Shown here: one piece after another, positions 17,515 through 25,660 of the stretch
Numbering within the stretch: the first letter of the stretch is position 1
Layout: each line of letters begins with the position of its first letter
Origin: Bacillota bacterium
GTDB lineage: Bacteria > Bacillota > Clostridia > Acetivibrionales > DSM-1351
DNA length: 64,000 nt
Assembly (NCBI GenBank): GCA_023400235.1
Contig: JAEXFI010000047.1
Location: 16,894 to 80,893 of the forward strand
Direction of reading: 5' to 3'
Translations under genes and position numbers: made by a program
Notes under the pieces: generated by a model
Seen by the model: the letters and a program-made list of their open reading frames with translations, nothing else
Told to the model about the DNA's origin: nothing
The model's database searches: none

Positions 17515-19290
17515 TTACCCTGCTTTTGCAGCCTTAACCCTCGCCGCAAGATTTCTGCCCGCAAGACATACTCTGCTGCAATTGCCGCATTGCAGGCATG
17601 TTTCAAGCTTGTACTTTTTTGCTTCTTCCAGCCTGCCCTGTTCTACGAGCTGTGAAATGCGGCTCACCGCCAGACCCATTGGGCAGCTTTTGTCACAAAA
17701 ACCACACCTGGAGCACAAAATCGACTCTTTATATCCGGAAAATCTTGCAACGGCTATAAAGCTTACGTGCCTGTCCACCAAGTCACCTGCATATACATTC
17801 CTGCACTGCATTGCTCCCCCGCCTGCGAAAATATTGCCGGGTGTCAGCGGAAGCTTGTCCGTTATGTCTCTAATTTCCGCCCCCAGCTTTGTTTTTACTA
17901 TATAGGCAGTTTTAGCATTAATATCCGCCACGGTAATATATTTTGTAAGAGCCCTCTTATTTCTTACAACAGCTTCAAATACTGCAAATACAGTCTGTAC
18001 GTTCAAAACCAGTATGCCCTTCTCTGCAGGTATATCTCCTGCAGAAAGCCCTTTTCCCAGCACCTGTCTGATCAGCTCCCTTTCCGCACCCACAGGATAA
18101 TAGTCCGGCACCTTGGCCACATTTACATTGCAGGACTTTATTGTTTTTGTCTCCTTAACGGCCAAAACTACAACTTCAAATGAAACACATTGCTGTATAA
18201 GTTTTATTCCGGTACATATTTCCTCCATACAGCGGTCCATCAGCCAGCCATCGTGAATTAAGCCAGGATCACATTCCACCGCGTTTATTATGAAGTACTT
18301 TTTTTCTTCCCGGGACTCAATGACCCTTTTGACTTTTTCAGCAGTGGGAAATGCAGCGCCGCCCAGTCCCACCACTTCATTCTGCTCAAGCCTTCCCATA
18401 ATCTCCTGAAAAGAAAAATTTGGAGCTGCGGCTTCTTCCGCTGTCACCTCACATGTCTCCTCCCTGGATTGTGAAAGATCAAAGAAAAGCACCTCACTAT
18501 TCCGGGCCATAACGCCTCCCACGGACTTTCCTCTTGTGACCTTGCCGAAAGGCAGTTTCAGATAGTTGTCAGTTATATAACAGACAATATTGAATAAGAG
18601 TATACTGCCTGCCATTGCCACAGTTGATCCGGTCAACAGCATGGCAAGGGCACCCGTTACAGCACCTCCCGCTGCACCGAGCACCGGCCTTGGCGTTACG
18701 GTGACCGGGTCGGTAAGTACGAGGCAGCCCCAGAATACTGCACCATAGCCCAGATAACTGTCAAACCCGAAGTTCTGCCCGATAACCATTACTGCAGCCA
18801 TACCAGCCATAAAGCCTGCAGACGCATATGGCCTGAACCTTATAAAGGGTATGGAAAGCAGCAATGCCGGCAGCATGGAAAGTTGAGGAGTGAAATCAGG
18901 GGCATTCACTGGTAAGACAAGCCCTATTATCAGCACCCCTGCCAAAGCAGGATTCACTGGGTTCTTTCCGGTTCCGCCCCACACGTGCTTCCCTGCCAGC
19001 AGAGCAGCAGCAACTCCCACAACGCGAACCCACAGGTACGTGCCCGGCGTCAGTATATAAAATACTCCCGCCGTGACGGCTGCAGATACCCCGCATATGG
19101 GACATCTGTATCTTATGAGGTTCAGGACAGTATCTGTCAAAAGCGCCGCCGCCAATACAGCCAGAAAAGCTGGAATACTTTCCGGATGGTGTATCCACAA
19201 GGGCAGCAGGTACAGTACAAGTACCCCGAACACTGCCGTCATTACTTTTTCATTGCTCCACCTGGTTCTTATCAAGGAGAAAGTATTCAT
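17515..19290 (-). CDS. RnfD-RnfC fusion: membrane plus iron-sulfur electron transfer protein
   Basis: A 591-residue two-part protein. Residues about 1-260 form an RnfD/NqrB-like membrane domain with many hydrophobic segments, including GKNPVNPALAGV and LTDPVTVTPRPVLGAAGG. After a linker, residues about 290-591 are RnfC-like. The NAD/FMN-binding type block is GLGGAAFPTAEKVKRV, followed by INAVECDPG, GNIFAGGGAMQ and two 4Fe-4S motifs (CSRCGFCDKSCPMG and CLQCGNCSRVCLAG). The S/T-G-A-T flavinylation motif usual in RnfD is not visible. An upstream frame to 19389 exists, but the ATG at 19290 follows GGGAG at good spacing. No RnfA, B, E or G gene is adjacent. Transfer of electrons between a soluble carrier and a membrane partner is inferred only. 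Confidence 0.8.
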   Translation of the reverse strand: MNTFSLIRTRWSNEKVMTAVFGVLVLYLLPLWIHHPESIPAFLAVLAAALLTDTVLNLIRYRCPICGVSAAVTAGVFYILTPGTYLWVRVVGVAAALLAGKHVWGGTGKNPVNPALAGVLIIGLVLPVNAPDFTPQLSMLPALLLSIPFIRFRPYASAGFMAGMAAVMVIGQNFGFDSYLGYGAVFWGCLVLTDPVTVTPRPVLGAAGGAVTGALAMLLTGSTVAMAGSILLFNIVCYITDNYLKLPFGKVTRGKSVGGVMARNSEVLFFDLSQSREETCEVTAEEAAAPNFSFQEIMGRLEQNEVVGLGGAAFPTAEKVKRVIESREEKKYFIINAVECDPGLIHDGWLMDRCMEEICTGIKLIQQCVSFEVVVLAVKETKTIKSCNVNVAKVPDYYPVGAERELIRQVLGKGLSAGDIPAEKGILVLNVQTVFAVFEAVVRNKRALTKYITVADINAKTAYIVKTKLGAEIRDITDKLPLTPGNIFAGGGAMQCRNVYAGDLVDRHVSFIAVARFSGYKESILCSRCGFCDKSCPMGLAVSRISQLVEQGRLEEAKKYKLETCLQCGNCSRVCLAGRNLAARVKAAKAG

Positions 19291-19718
19291 CATCTGACTC
19301 CCGCAAAAAAGCCATGAAGCCTGTGGAGGCCTGAGCCGAACTTCATAAGAGGACATGCCACTGCCGTTTGGATGCCCATCCGTGCACACGCCTCCAGTAC
19401 AGAAGCATCTGCACTTCTGCTGCTCTGAAACTGTATCCTCTGTATCCCTCTTGCACCCAGTTCCTCCAATATACCCATAATATTCTCCTTTTTAAGAAGC
19501 ACATATGCTGTTTTGGGCATTTGAGACAATTCCTCCATGCTTCCATACACCTTTATGTCATAATCGCCCCCGGGCTTGTTATTTAAGGCATAAACCTTAA
19601 TTCCGTTATTGGTGAACGCCTGATATACCATTTTACTGAAGGGCTGGTTTTTTCCCCCAGAGTAGCCTACAAACAGCACCTCGCCGTTTTCATAAAAATC
19701 CTTGTCTATTTTTATCAT
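19290..19718 (-). CDS. CoA-binding-domain (Rossmann) protein paired with the Rnf-like fusion
   Basis: A 142-residue single-domain protein resembling the YccU-type CoA_binding fold. A beta-strand and glycine loop (VLFVGYSGGKNQPFSKMVYQAF) are followed by KVYALNNKPGGDYDIKVYGSMEEL and a strand-helix series ending near GIQTAVACPLM. It shares the ATGATG stop/start overlap with the Rnf-like fusion downstream, so the two are translated together. GGAGG precedes its ATG. Its ligand and its part in electron transfer are not known. Confidence 0.7.
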   Translation of the reverse strand: MIKIDKDFYENGEVLFVGYSGGKNQPFSKMVYQAFTNNGIKVYALNNKPGGDYDIKVYGSMEELSQMPKTAYVLLKKENIMGILEELGARGIQRIQFQSSRSADASVLEACARMGIQTAVACPLMKFGSGLHRLHGFFAGVR

Positions 19719-19854
19719 ATAAACCTCCGTAAGCCTGATGGCTTCAACTTAGTAATCCCATATATTAGATACGTGTGTTTTATGATAAAGTCTCCTAGCT
19801 TTAATAATAATTTACATTTTACATTCCAAAACTCAGAGCGTATGGTATTTGCTG

Positions 19855-19891
19855 CATAATAAAAACCCGCCGTTTCAAAACAGCGGGTTTC
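19855..19891 (-). terminator. Terminator downstream of the EFR1 gene
   Basis: On the minus strand, AAACCCGC (19890-19883) pairs with GCGGGTTT (19870-19863), with an inner GTTT/AAAC pairing, followed by TTATT. It lies 20 bp after the EFR1 stop codon. Confidence 0.75.
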
Positions 19892-19911
19892 TTACCTTTT
19901 ACATATATCAA

Positions 19912-20685
19912 CTAATAGGGTCTTACATTTGGATTTGTGTACCTGCCCTTTTTCTCTGTACCCTTTCCGTACTGGATAGCCCGTACGGGACAGTAATTTA
20001 TACAGGCCAGACATTGGGTGCACCTGTCACCCCATTGTGGTCTTTTGTCCACCTTTATGGTTCTTGTATTACAGACCTTTTCACATATTCCGCAGCCTGT
20101 GCAGCGTTGGTCTGCTTCAAATTTACGGGTATCCAGTGCATATTTGCTGAAAAGGGGGTTGACCAGGCCGGTCAGCACTCCTGGCAGAATACCTTTTGCA
20201 GTCCGGAACACTCCCGCCTCTCTTTTTTCTATGGTCCTGTTAATATCCAGCAAGGTTTTTCCTGCAGCTTCCAGCTTTTCTTTTTCAACTTCCTTTGAAT
20301 CCACATTTCCCATGACAATGTAATTGTTAGGCATTCTTAAGGAAAACCCGGCTGAAAGTCTGATCCCCCGGCTGTTAAGTCTTTTTTCCAAAAGCTTCAT
20401 GGTATTACCTATGTTATCACCGCAGGTTGCCACGGAAAAAACATACTGGCTGCTGTAATTTGCAAGCCTCAGCCTGTCGATAAATTCCAGAACCATACCC
20501 GGCGGCCCCCAGGCATACACCGGAAAAACGAAGCCCACAATTTCATCATCTTTTAAGTTATATTCAAATAGCTGTTCATCGCTGTTCATTCTCTCTGAAA
20601 TAGATATCAGGCTCTCAGAATTATAATCGGCAATATTCCCGGCTGCCTGCAGCGAATTCCCCGTACCGGTAAAGTAGAATATCAT
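19912..20685 (-). CDS. EFR1-family flavodoxin-ferredoxin protein
   Basis: A 257-residue redox protein. The flavodoxin-like N-terminus (MIFYFTGTGNSLQAA, VGFVFPVYAWGPPGMV) binds FMN. The C-terminus carries two 4Fe-4S clusters (CTGCGICEKVCNTRTI and CTQCLACINYCPVRAI). An upstream extension to 20733 is possible, but the ATG at 20685 has a GGGGGG site and begins at the flavodoxin strand. EFR1 proteins are common in Clostridia. Their physiological partner is unknown. It lies 194 bp upstream of the CoA-binding/Rnf-like pair and ends in its own terminator. Confidence 0.85.
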   Translation of the reverse strand: MIFYFTGTGNSLQAAGNIADYNSESLISISERMNSDEQLFEYNLKDDEIVGFVFPVYAWGPPGMVLEFIDRLRLANYSSQYVFSVATCGDNIGNTMKLLEKRLNSRGIRLSAGFSLRMPNNYIVMGNVDSKEVEKEKLEAAGKTLLDINRTIEKREAGVFRTAKGILPGVLTGLVNPLFSKYALDTRKFEADQRCTGCGICEKVCNTRTIKVDKRPQWGDRCTQCLACINYCPVRAIQYGKGTEKKGRYTNPNVRPY

Positions 20686-20789
20686 AGCTTTCCCCCCAAA
20701 CATAAAACTATATAACCTATATATAATATACATAATATATTTTACATAAACATTAATAATTTTACTATCATTTTATTCCGATGTGTATT

Positions 20790-21335
20790 CTATAAAAGCT
20801 TTTCTATTTCGCCCTCCAGGTCCAGTGGTGATGTGGTGGGCTCATACCTGCCCGCAACATTTCCGTTCCTGTCTATTAAAAACTTTGTAAAATTCCACTT
20901 TATAGAGTCTCCCGCGAGTGTTTCGGGAAATTTCTCCTCCAGAATGCTTTTCAATTTTTCCCCAAGGGAATGAGTCATATCGAAGCCCTTGAAGGGAGCC
21001 TGCCCGGTGAGGTATTCAAATAGCGGGTGGGCATTTGGCCCTCTGACCTCAAGCTTTGAAAACATCTGGAAATCCACACCGTAATTCAAGGTGCAGAAAC
21101 TGTTAATCTCTTCATCGCTTCCCGGCTCCTGCTCCGCAAACTGGTTTGAGGGAAAACCCAATATTTCGACCCCCTTGTCCCTGAACTTGCCGTACAGCTT
21201 CTGCAACTCTTCATACTGAGGAGTAAAACCGCATTTGCTGGCGGTGTTTACTATAATCACAACCTTACCTTTATATTTATTCAGAGAAATTTCTCTGCCG
21301 TCAATTGTTTTTGCCTTGAAATCATATATATTCAT
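20790..21335 (-). CDS. Glutathione peroxidase-family thiol peroxidase
   Basis: Reduces hydroperoxides with thiols, in clostridia probably through thioredoxin rather than glutathione. It has 181 residues. The peroxidatic cysteine C35 sits in NTASKCGFTPQ. The catalytic tetrad partners are Q65-type (FPSNQF) and the KWNFTKFLID block. The cysteine replaces selenocysteine of animal enzymes. A strong GGAGG site precedes the ATG. An 18-nt word at 21443-21460, also found upstream of rhaD, lies 108 bp before the start. Confidence 0.92.
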   Translation of the reverse strand: MNIYDFKAKTIDGREISLNKYKGKVVIIVNTASKCGFTPQYEELQKLYGKFRDKGVEILGFPSNQFAEQEPGSDEEINSFCTLNYGVDFQMFSKLEVRGPNAHPLFEYLTGQAPFKGFDMTHSLGEKLKSILEEKFPETLAGDSIKWNFTKFLIDRNGNVAGRYEPTTSPLDLEGEIEKLL

Positions 21336-21587
21336 ATACCGTCCTCCTTCTTATATTGTATAGCATAATACATAATTGTCTAAAATTTAATTGTATAAAA
21401 TAATTATATTCAGTATTTGTCTCCAAGTCAATATAGTCTCCAATTTAATTTAACCTGTAGCACTGATTAATATTACAAATTATTCTCCTTGAATTTCATG
21501 GAGCCATATGCTATATTATTTTTACAAAACAATGGATTGGAGTTGAAAGGATGAAGTAATTTTTCTTGCAGAGTTTAATGCTGATTA

Positions 21588-21620
21588 AAACAAGGCGGGT
21601 TTGGTGCGCTTGTTTTTATT
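21588..21620 (+). terminator. Leader terminator 1 (attenuator candidate)
   Basis: AAACAAGGCG pairs with CGCTTGTTT with one bulged G, followed by TTTTTATT. It lies about 65 nt after the predicted transcription start of the ABC-F leader. Confidence 0.6.
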
Positions 21621-21705
21621 ATGCCATGCAGGAAAAATACAAATTCTTTTAACTCAGCCTATATATTCCGCCTCTGTCAACAGAGGTCCGGTGTGCTGTA
21701 TTCTG

Positions 21706-21737
21706 AGCTGCAGGAATTTGCTTCCCTGCAGCTTTTA
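21706..21737 (+). terminator. Leader terminator 2 (attenuator candidate)
   Basis: A perfect 9-bp stem, AGCTGCAGG / CCTGCAGCT (21706-21714, 21725-21733), with a 10-nt loop and a following TTTTATATT. It is upstream of the ABC-F start codon, so it would block expression unless antiterminated. Confidence 0.6.
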
Positions 21738-21829
21738 TATTGCCGTAAGCAGGCTGCTGCCTGTCTTTATCTTTACGCTTATAAAAATAAAAGCCATGGC
21801 TGCCAACCCGGAGACAGGAGGAATATTTT

Positions 21830-23308
21830 ATGTCTTTAATAAATGTAACAAATCTGACTTTCGCATATGACGGCAGTTATGACAATATTTTTGAGGATGT
21901 CAGCTTTCAGCTTGATACTGATTGGAAGCTTGGCTTTACTGGCAGGAATGGAAGAGGTAAAACTACATTTTTGAACCTTTTGCTGGGAAAGTTTGAATAC
22001 CGTGGCAGGATCTCTTCAAAAGCCGCCTTTGAATATTTCCCGTTTGAAGTTAAAAACATGGACAACAGCACTATTGAGGTAGTAGAGGAGATCTGCCCGG
22101 ATTACGTACACTGGGAAGTAATGCGGGAGCTTTCCCTGTTGGAGGTTTCAGATGACGTTCTGTACCGGCCCTTTAATACCTTGTCAAACGGGGAGCAGAC
22201 CAAGGTTCTGCTTGCTGCCATGTTTCTCAAGGAAAACAGCTTCCTTTTAATAGACGAGCCTACCAATCATCTGGATATGAATGCTAGAAAAATGGTCAGT
22301 GATTACCTTCGCTCTAAAAGGGGCTTTATTCTGGTTTCACATGACAGGGCCTTTCTGGACAACTGTGTGGACCACATACTGTCAATTAACAAAACCAACA
22401 TACAGGTGCAAAAGGGGAACTTTTCCACCTGGTGGCAAAACAAGGAACTGCAGGACAGTTTTGAACTGGCTGAAAATGAAAAATTGAAAAAGGATATCAA
22501 CCGGCTGTCAATGGCTGCAAAGCGAACCTCCGACTGGTCGGACAAGGTAGAAAGTACCAAGCTGGGCACTACCAATTCAGGTTCAGCCATCGACCGAGGC
22601 TATGTGGGACATAAGGCAGCAAAAATGATGAAACGGTCCAAAACCCTGGAAAACAGACAGCAGACTGCAATAGAGGAGAAATCCAAGCTTCTCAGGAATA
22701 TTGAGAGTTCGGAAAAACTGAAGCTTTCTCAGCTTGAGCTTCATACAGGCCGCCTGGCAGAACTTGCAGATATAGCCGTATATTATGGTGAAAAGCGTGC
22801 TGTGGGAGAGGTCAGCTTTTGTATTGACAAGGGAGACAGGATTGCCTTAAGCGGCAGAAACGGTTCCGGAAAATCCAGCCTGCTCAAGCTAATCTGCGGC
22901 GAAGACCTCACATATACAGGAACCTTAAGGCTTGCCAGCCAACTGAAAATATCCTATGTATCACAGGACACCTCCAATTTAAAGGGCAGCCTGTCCGAAT
23001 ATGCCTTTGAATACAGTATTGACGAAAGCTTGTTTAAGGCAATTTTAAGAAAATTGGACTTCTCGAGAAATCAGTTTGAAAAGGATATGAGTGATTACAG
23101 CGGGGGTCAGAAGAAGAAGGTGCTCATAGCCAGGAGCCTGTGCGAAAAGGCACACCTGCACATATGGGATGAGCCTCTGAATTATATTGATGTTATTTCC
23201 CGTATGCAGATTGAAGAGCTGCTGCTGGAATACTCACCTACCATCCTGTTTGTAGAGCATGACGTTGAATTCCGCAGAAATATTGCAAACAAGATGGTCG
23301 AACTGTAA
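21830..23308 (+). CDS. ABC-F ribosomal protection protein, Lsa/CplR-like
   Basis: A 492-residue cytoplasmic protein with two ATPase domains and no membrane segment. Family members bind the ribosomal E site and displace lincosamide, streptogramin A or pleuromutilin antibiotics. The first domain has Walker A GRNGRGKTT (38-46), signature LSNGE (119-123) and Walker B LLIDEPTNHLD. The long helical linker spans about 190-305. The second domain has GRNGSGKSS, YSGGQ and the atypical WDEPLNYID characteristic of Lsa proteins. AGGAGG precedes the ATG. The structured leader suggests induction by antibiotics. The actual drug spectrum cannot be read from sequence. Confidence 0.9.
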   Translation: MSLINVTNLTFAYDGSYDNIFEDVSFQLDTDWKLGFTGRNGRGKTTFLNLLLGKFEYRGRISSKAAFEYFPFEVKNMDNSTIEVVEEICPDYVHWEVMRELSLLEVSDDVLYRPFNTLSNGEQTKVLLAAMFLKENSFLLIDEPTNHLDMNARKMVSDYLRSKRGFILVSHDRAFLDNCVDHILSINKTNIQVQKGNFSTWWQNKELQDSFELAENEKLKKDINRLSMAAKRTSDWSDKVESTKLGTTNSGSAIDRGYVGHKAAKMMKRSKTLENRQQTAIEEKSKLLRNIESSEKLKLSQLELHTGRLAELADIAVYYGEKRAVGEVSFCIDKGDRIALSGRNGSGKSSLLKLICGEDLTYTGTLRLASQLKISYVSQDTSNLKGSLSEYAFEYSIDESLFKAILRKLDFSRNQFEKDMSDYSGGQKKKVLIARSLCEKAHLHIWDEPLNYIDVISRMQIEELLLEYSPTILFVEHDVEFRRNIANKMVEL

Positions 23309-23330
23309 GTTTTACCGTTTGTTCACTCTC

Positions 23331-23372
23331 GCCCTCTCCTGGCTCAAATCTCGTGTAAAGCCTGGAGAGGGC
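23331..23372. terminator. Strong hairpin between the ABC-F gene and panD
   Basis: GCCCTCTCCTGGCT and AGCCTGGAGAGGGC form a 14-bp stem with one mismatch and a 14-nt loop. There is no immediate U run (the nearest is GTTTTA 14 nt on), so it may be a weak bidirectional terminator between the convergent genes. Confidence 0.5.
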
Positions 23373-23434
23373 AGGAATTGCTGTTTTATTCCCGCAATTC
23401 GCTTCTTAACGGCGCAAGCACTGCATACACCAGG

Positions 23435-23818
23435 CTATTCCAGCACACCATGCTTTTCATAGCTTGTTACGCGGTTTATCCTGTTTGTTTCATCCACAAA
23501 TACTACCTCAGGCTTGTGTGTTGCAGCGTCCTTTGCATCCATTGTGCAATATGACATTATTATTATCAAATCTCCCACCTGAACACACCGGGCGGCCGCA
23601 CCGTTGAGGCATATAATCCCCGAGCCTCTCTCACCTGCAATGCAATAAGTTTCAAGGCGATTGCCGTTATTTATATCCACCACCTGAACTTTTTCGTATT
23701 CAAAAATTCCTGCAGCCTCCAGCAGCTCCTCGTCTACAGTGATACTCCCCACATAGGACAGCTCGGCCTGTACCACCGTTGCCCGATGTATTTTGCTTTT
23801 GAGCATAGTAATATTCAT
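23435..23818 (-). CDS. panD: Aspartate 1-decarboxylase
   Basis: Makes beta-alanine from aspartate for pantothenate. The 127-residue precursor self-cleaves at G24-S25 (YVGSITVDE) to give the pyruvoyl enzyme. The family blocks SKIHRATVVQAEL near the start and NGAAARCVQVGDLIIIMSY later are present. It is last in the pan operon, 56 bp after panC, with GGAGGG before its ATG. Confidence 0.95.
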   Translation of the reverse strand: MNITMLKSKIHRATVVQAELSYVGSITVDEELLEAAGIFEYEKVQVVDINNGNRLETYCIAGERGSGIICLNGAAARCVQVGDLIIIMSYCTMDAKDAATHKPEVVFVDETNRINRVTSYEKHGVLE

Positions 23819-23874
23819 TTAACCCTCCATATCCGTCAATTTCAGGCATTGTTCCCTTTTATTATTCTGTGGGT

Positions 23875-24729
23875 TTAAGCCTGTCCCGGTTCAAAAAAGA
23901 AATTGTCAATCAGCCTTGTCTTCCCCACATATGCCGCAACAGCTACCAATACCTGTCTGTCGACAGCCTCCACCTTTTCCATGGTTAATGCATCTACCAG
24001 TTCAACATAGTCAAGTCTCGCCAAGGGCTCGGTCAAAAGGTTTTCCCTTATGGCGTCCACTATTCTTTTAGCATTTCTTTCTCCCTCATTTGCCAGCATC
24101 CGGCCTGCATCAAGAGACTTCTTAAGTATAAGGGCCGCTTCCCTTTCCGTGGGACTTAAGTACGTATTCCTTGAACTTTTGGCCAAGCCATCCTTCTCAC
24201 GTATAATGGGGCAGCCAACTATCTCAACCGCCATACTAAGGTCACGGACCATACGTTTGATAACGGCGAGCTGCTGGGCATCCTTCTCTCCGAAGTAAGC
24301 CCTGTCCGCTCCCACAATGTTAAAAAGCTTTAATACAACTGTACAGACACCCCTGAAATGTCCTGGTCTGCTTTTGCCGCATAATCCCTCAGTAAGTGAA
24401 TCCATATCAACGTAGGTGCAGAAATCCGGAAAATACATTTCACCGGCTTCGGGATGAAAAATCATGTGTGCTCCGGCACTACTGCAAACCGCCATATCCC
24501 GTTCCAAATCCCGGGGATAACTGCTGAAATCTTCCGTGGGGCCAAACTGCAGCGGGTTTACAAACACACTGGCCACCACCCGGTCATTTTCACTGGCAGC
24601 ACGCTCTATCAAACTCTGATGGCCTTCGTGCAGATAACCCATTGTAGGTACAAACCCGATACTTAAGCCCTCCTGCTTCCAGGCTGCCGTTATACGGCGC
24701 ACCTCACTTATAGTCTTTATAATCTCCAT
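23875..24729 (-). CDS. panC: Pantothenate synthetase
   Basis: Condenses pantoate and beta-alanine with ATP. It has 284 residues, a normal length. The nucleotide-binding block is FVPTMGYLHEGHQSLI, followed by VVASVFVNPLQFGPTEDFSSYPR, the YFGEKDAQQLAVIKRM segment and the KSSRNTYLS loop. The ATG at 24729 is chosen over an upstream TTG because GGAG lies 9 nt before it. It sits between panB and panD. Confidence 0.95.
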   Translation of the reverse strand: MEIIKTISEVRRITAAWKQEGLSIGFVPTMGYLHEGHQSLIERAASENDRVVASVFVNPLQFGPTEDFSSYPRDLERDMAVCSSAGAHMIFHPEAGEMYFPDFCTYVDMDSLTEGLCGKSRPGHFRGVCTVVLKLFNIVGADRAYFGEKDAQQLAVIKRMVRDLSMAVEIVGCPIIREKDGLAKSSRNTYLSPTEREAALILKKSLDAGRMLANEGERNAKRIVDAIRENLLTEPLARLDYVELVDALTMEKVEAVDRQVLVAVAAYVGKTRLIDNFFFEPGQA

Positions 24730-24832
24730 TAGTATCAACTCCAATTTACTCTTTATATTTTACCGCCGGACTAAAGCACCCCTGGTTTTTGGGGTGATTT
24801 ACTGCATGTCCGCTGCCAATATATACAGCTTG

Positions 24833-25660
24833 TCAATATAGTTTTTCAATAATGGAATCGGATATTTCAAAGCTGTGCCGGTCAGCCGGAAACTCTCCAT
24901 TTCCCACCTCGGCAGCATACTGCTTAAAGGCGGCCTTCATCTGTGAGCCCAGGTCTGTAAATTGCTTTACAAATTTCGGTGCAAAATCAGTGAATACACC
25001 AAGCATATCCTGATATACCAGCACCTGTCCGTCGCAGCCGTTTCCTGCACCTATTCCAATGGTGGGGATGGAAATGCTCTCTGATATAAGCCGAGCAAGC
25101 TTGGACGGAATACACTCCAGCACAACGGCAAACGCGCCTGCCGCCTCCACAGCCTTCGCCTCTTCCAGAAGCCTTCTGGCATCCTCCAACTCTTTACCCT
25201 GTACCCTGAACCCGCCGAATGCATTTACAGACTGAGGAGTCAATCCTATATGTGCCATTACTGGTATGGATGCCTCCACTATTGCTCGGATGTGCGGACA
25301 AAACGCAATTCCCCCCTCAAGCTTCACTGCATTTGCCCGCCCTTCTTTTATGAGCCTGCCCGCGTTGCACACCGCATCATATACCGAGGTCTGATAGGAC
25401 ATAAAGGGCATGTCACCTACAACCAAGGCATTCTGTACCCCTCTGGCAACAGCCTTCGTATGGTGCAGCATATCCTCCATGGTAACCTGCAGCGTATCCT
25501 TGTACCCCAGTACTACCATACCCAGCGAATCACCCACCAGAATGGCGTTTATTCCGGACTGGTCCATGAGCTTTGCAGTAGAATAGTCATATGCTGTGAG
25601 CATGGCCAATTTTGCATTATTTTGCTTTGCTTCTTTAAATGTTACGACTGTATTTTTCAT
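24833..25660 (-). CDS. panB: 3-methyl-2-oxobutanoate hydroxymethyltransferase
   Basis: Transfers a hydroxymethyl group from methylene-tetrahydrofolate to ketoisovalerate, giving ketopantoate. The 275-residue barrel enzyme shows TAYDYSTAKLMDQSG, ILVGDSLGMVVLGY, VVGDMPFMSY, VKLEGG, HIGLTPQSVNAFGGF and PTIGIGAGNGCDGQVLV, all standard PanB blocks. Its start overlaps the DUF2520 gene by 26 nt, so the two are coupled. A gap of about 100 bp precedes panC. Confidence 0.95.
   Translation of the reverse strand: MKNTVVTFKEAKQNNAKLAMLTAYDYSTAKLMDQSGINAILVGDSLGMVVLGYKDTLQVTMEDMLHHTKAVARGVQNALVVGDMPFMSYQTSVYDAVCNAGRLIKEGRANAVKLEGGIAFCPHIRAIVEASIPVMAHIGLTPQSVNAFGGFRVQGKELEDARRLLEEAKAVEAAGAFAVVLECIPSKLARLISESISIPTIGIGAGNGCDGQVLVYQDMLGVFTDFAPKFVKQFTDLGSQMKAAFKQYAAEVGNGEFPADRHSFEISDSIIEKLY

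Larger units (their letters stand above)
21489..21829 (+). promoter_or_regulatory. Attenuator-type leader of the ABC-F gene
   Basis: A promoter TTGAAT-N17-TATATT (21489-21517) opens a leader of about 305 nt. A tiny ORF, ATG AAG TAA, lies at 21551-21559 with GGAG 8 nt before it. It partly follows another mini-ORF at 21532-21546 (MDWS). Next come a terminator hairpin (21588-21620), a small hairpin CCTCTG/CAGAGG (21671-21686) and a second terminator-like hairpin (21706-21737). CCTGTCT at 21760-21766 can pair with AGACAGG at 21812-21818, which overlaps the gene's Shine-Dalgarno. This organisation is typical of antibiotic-inducible ABC-F genes. The mechanism here is inferred. Confidence 0.6.

Noticed and set aside
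21380..21420. PerR-type box upstream of the peroxidase gene
   Set aside because: An AT-rich near-palindrome (TATAAAATAATTATA) is present, but it does not fit the 7-1-7 consensus well enough to support a call.
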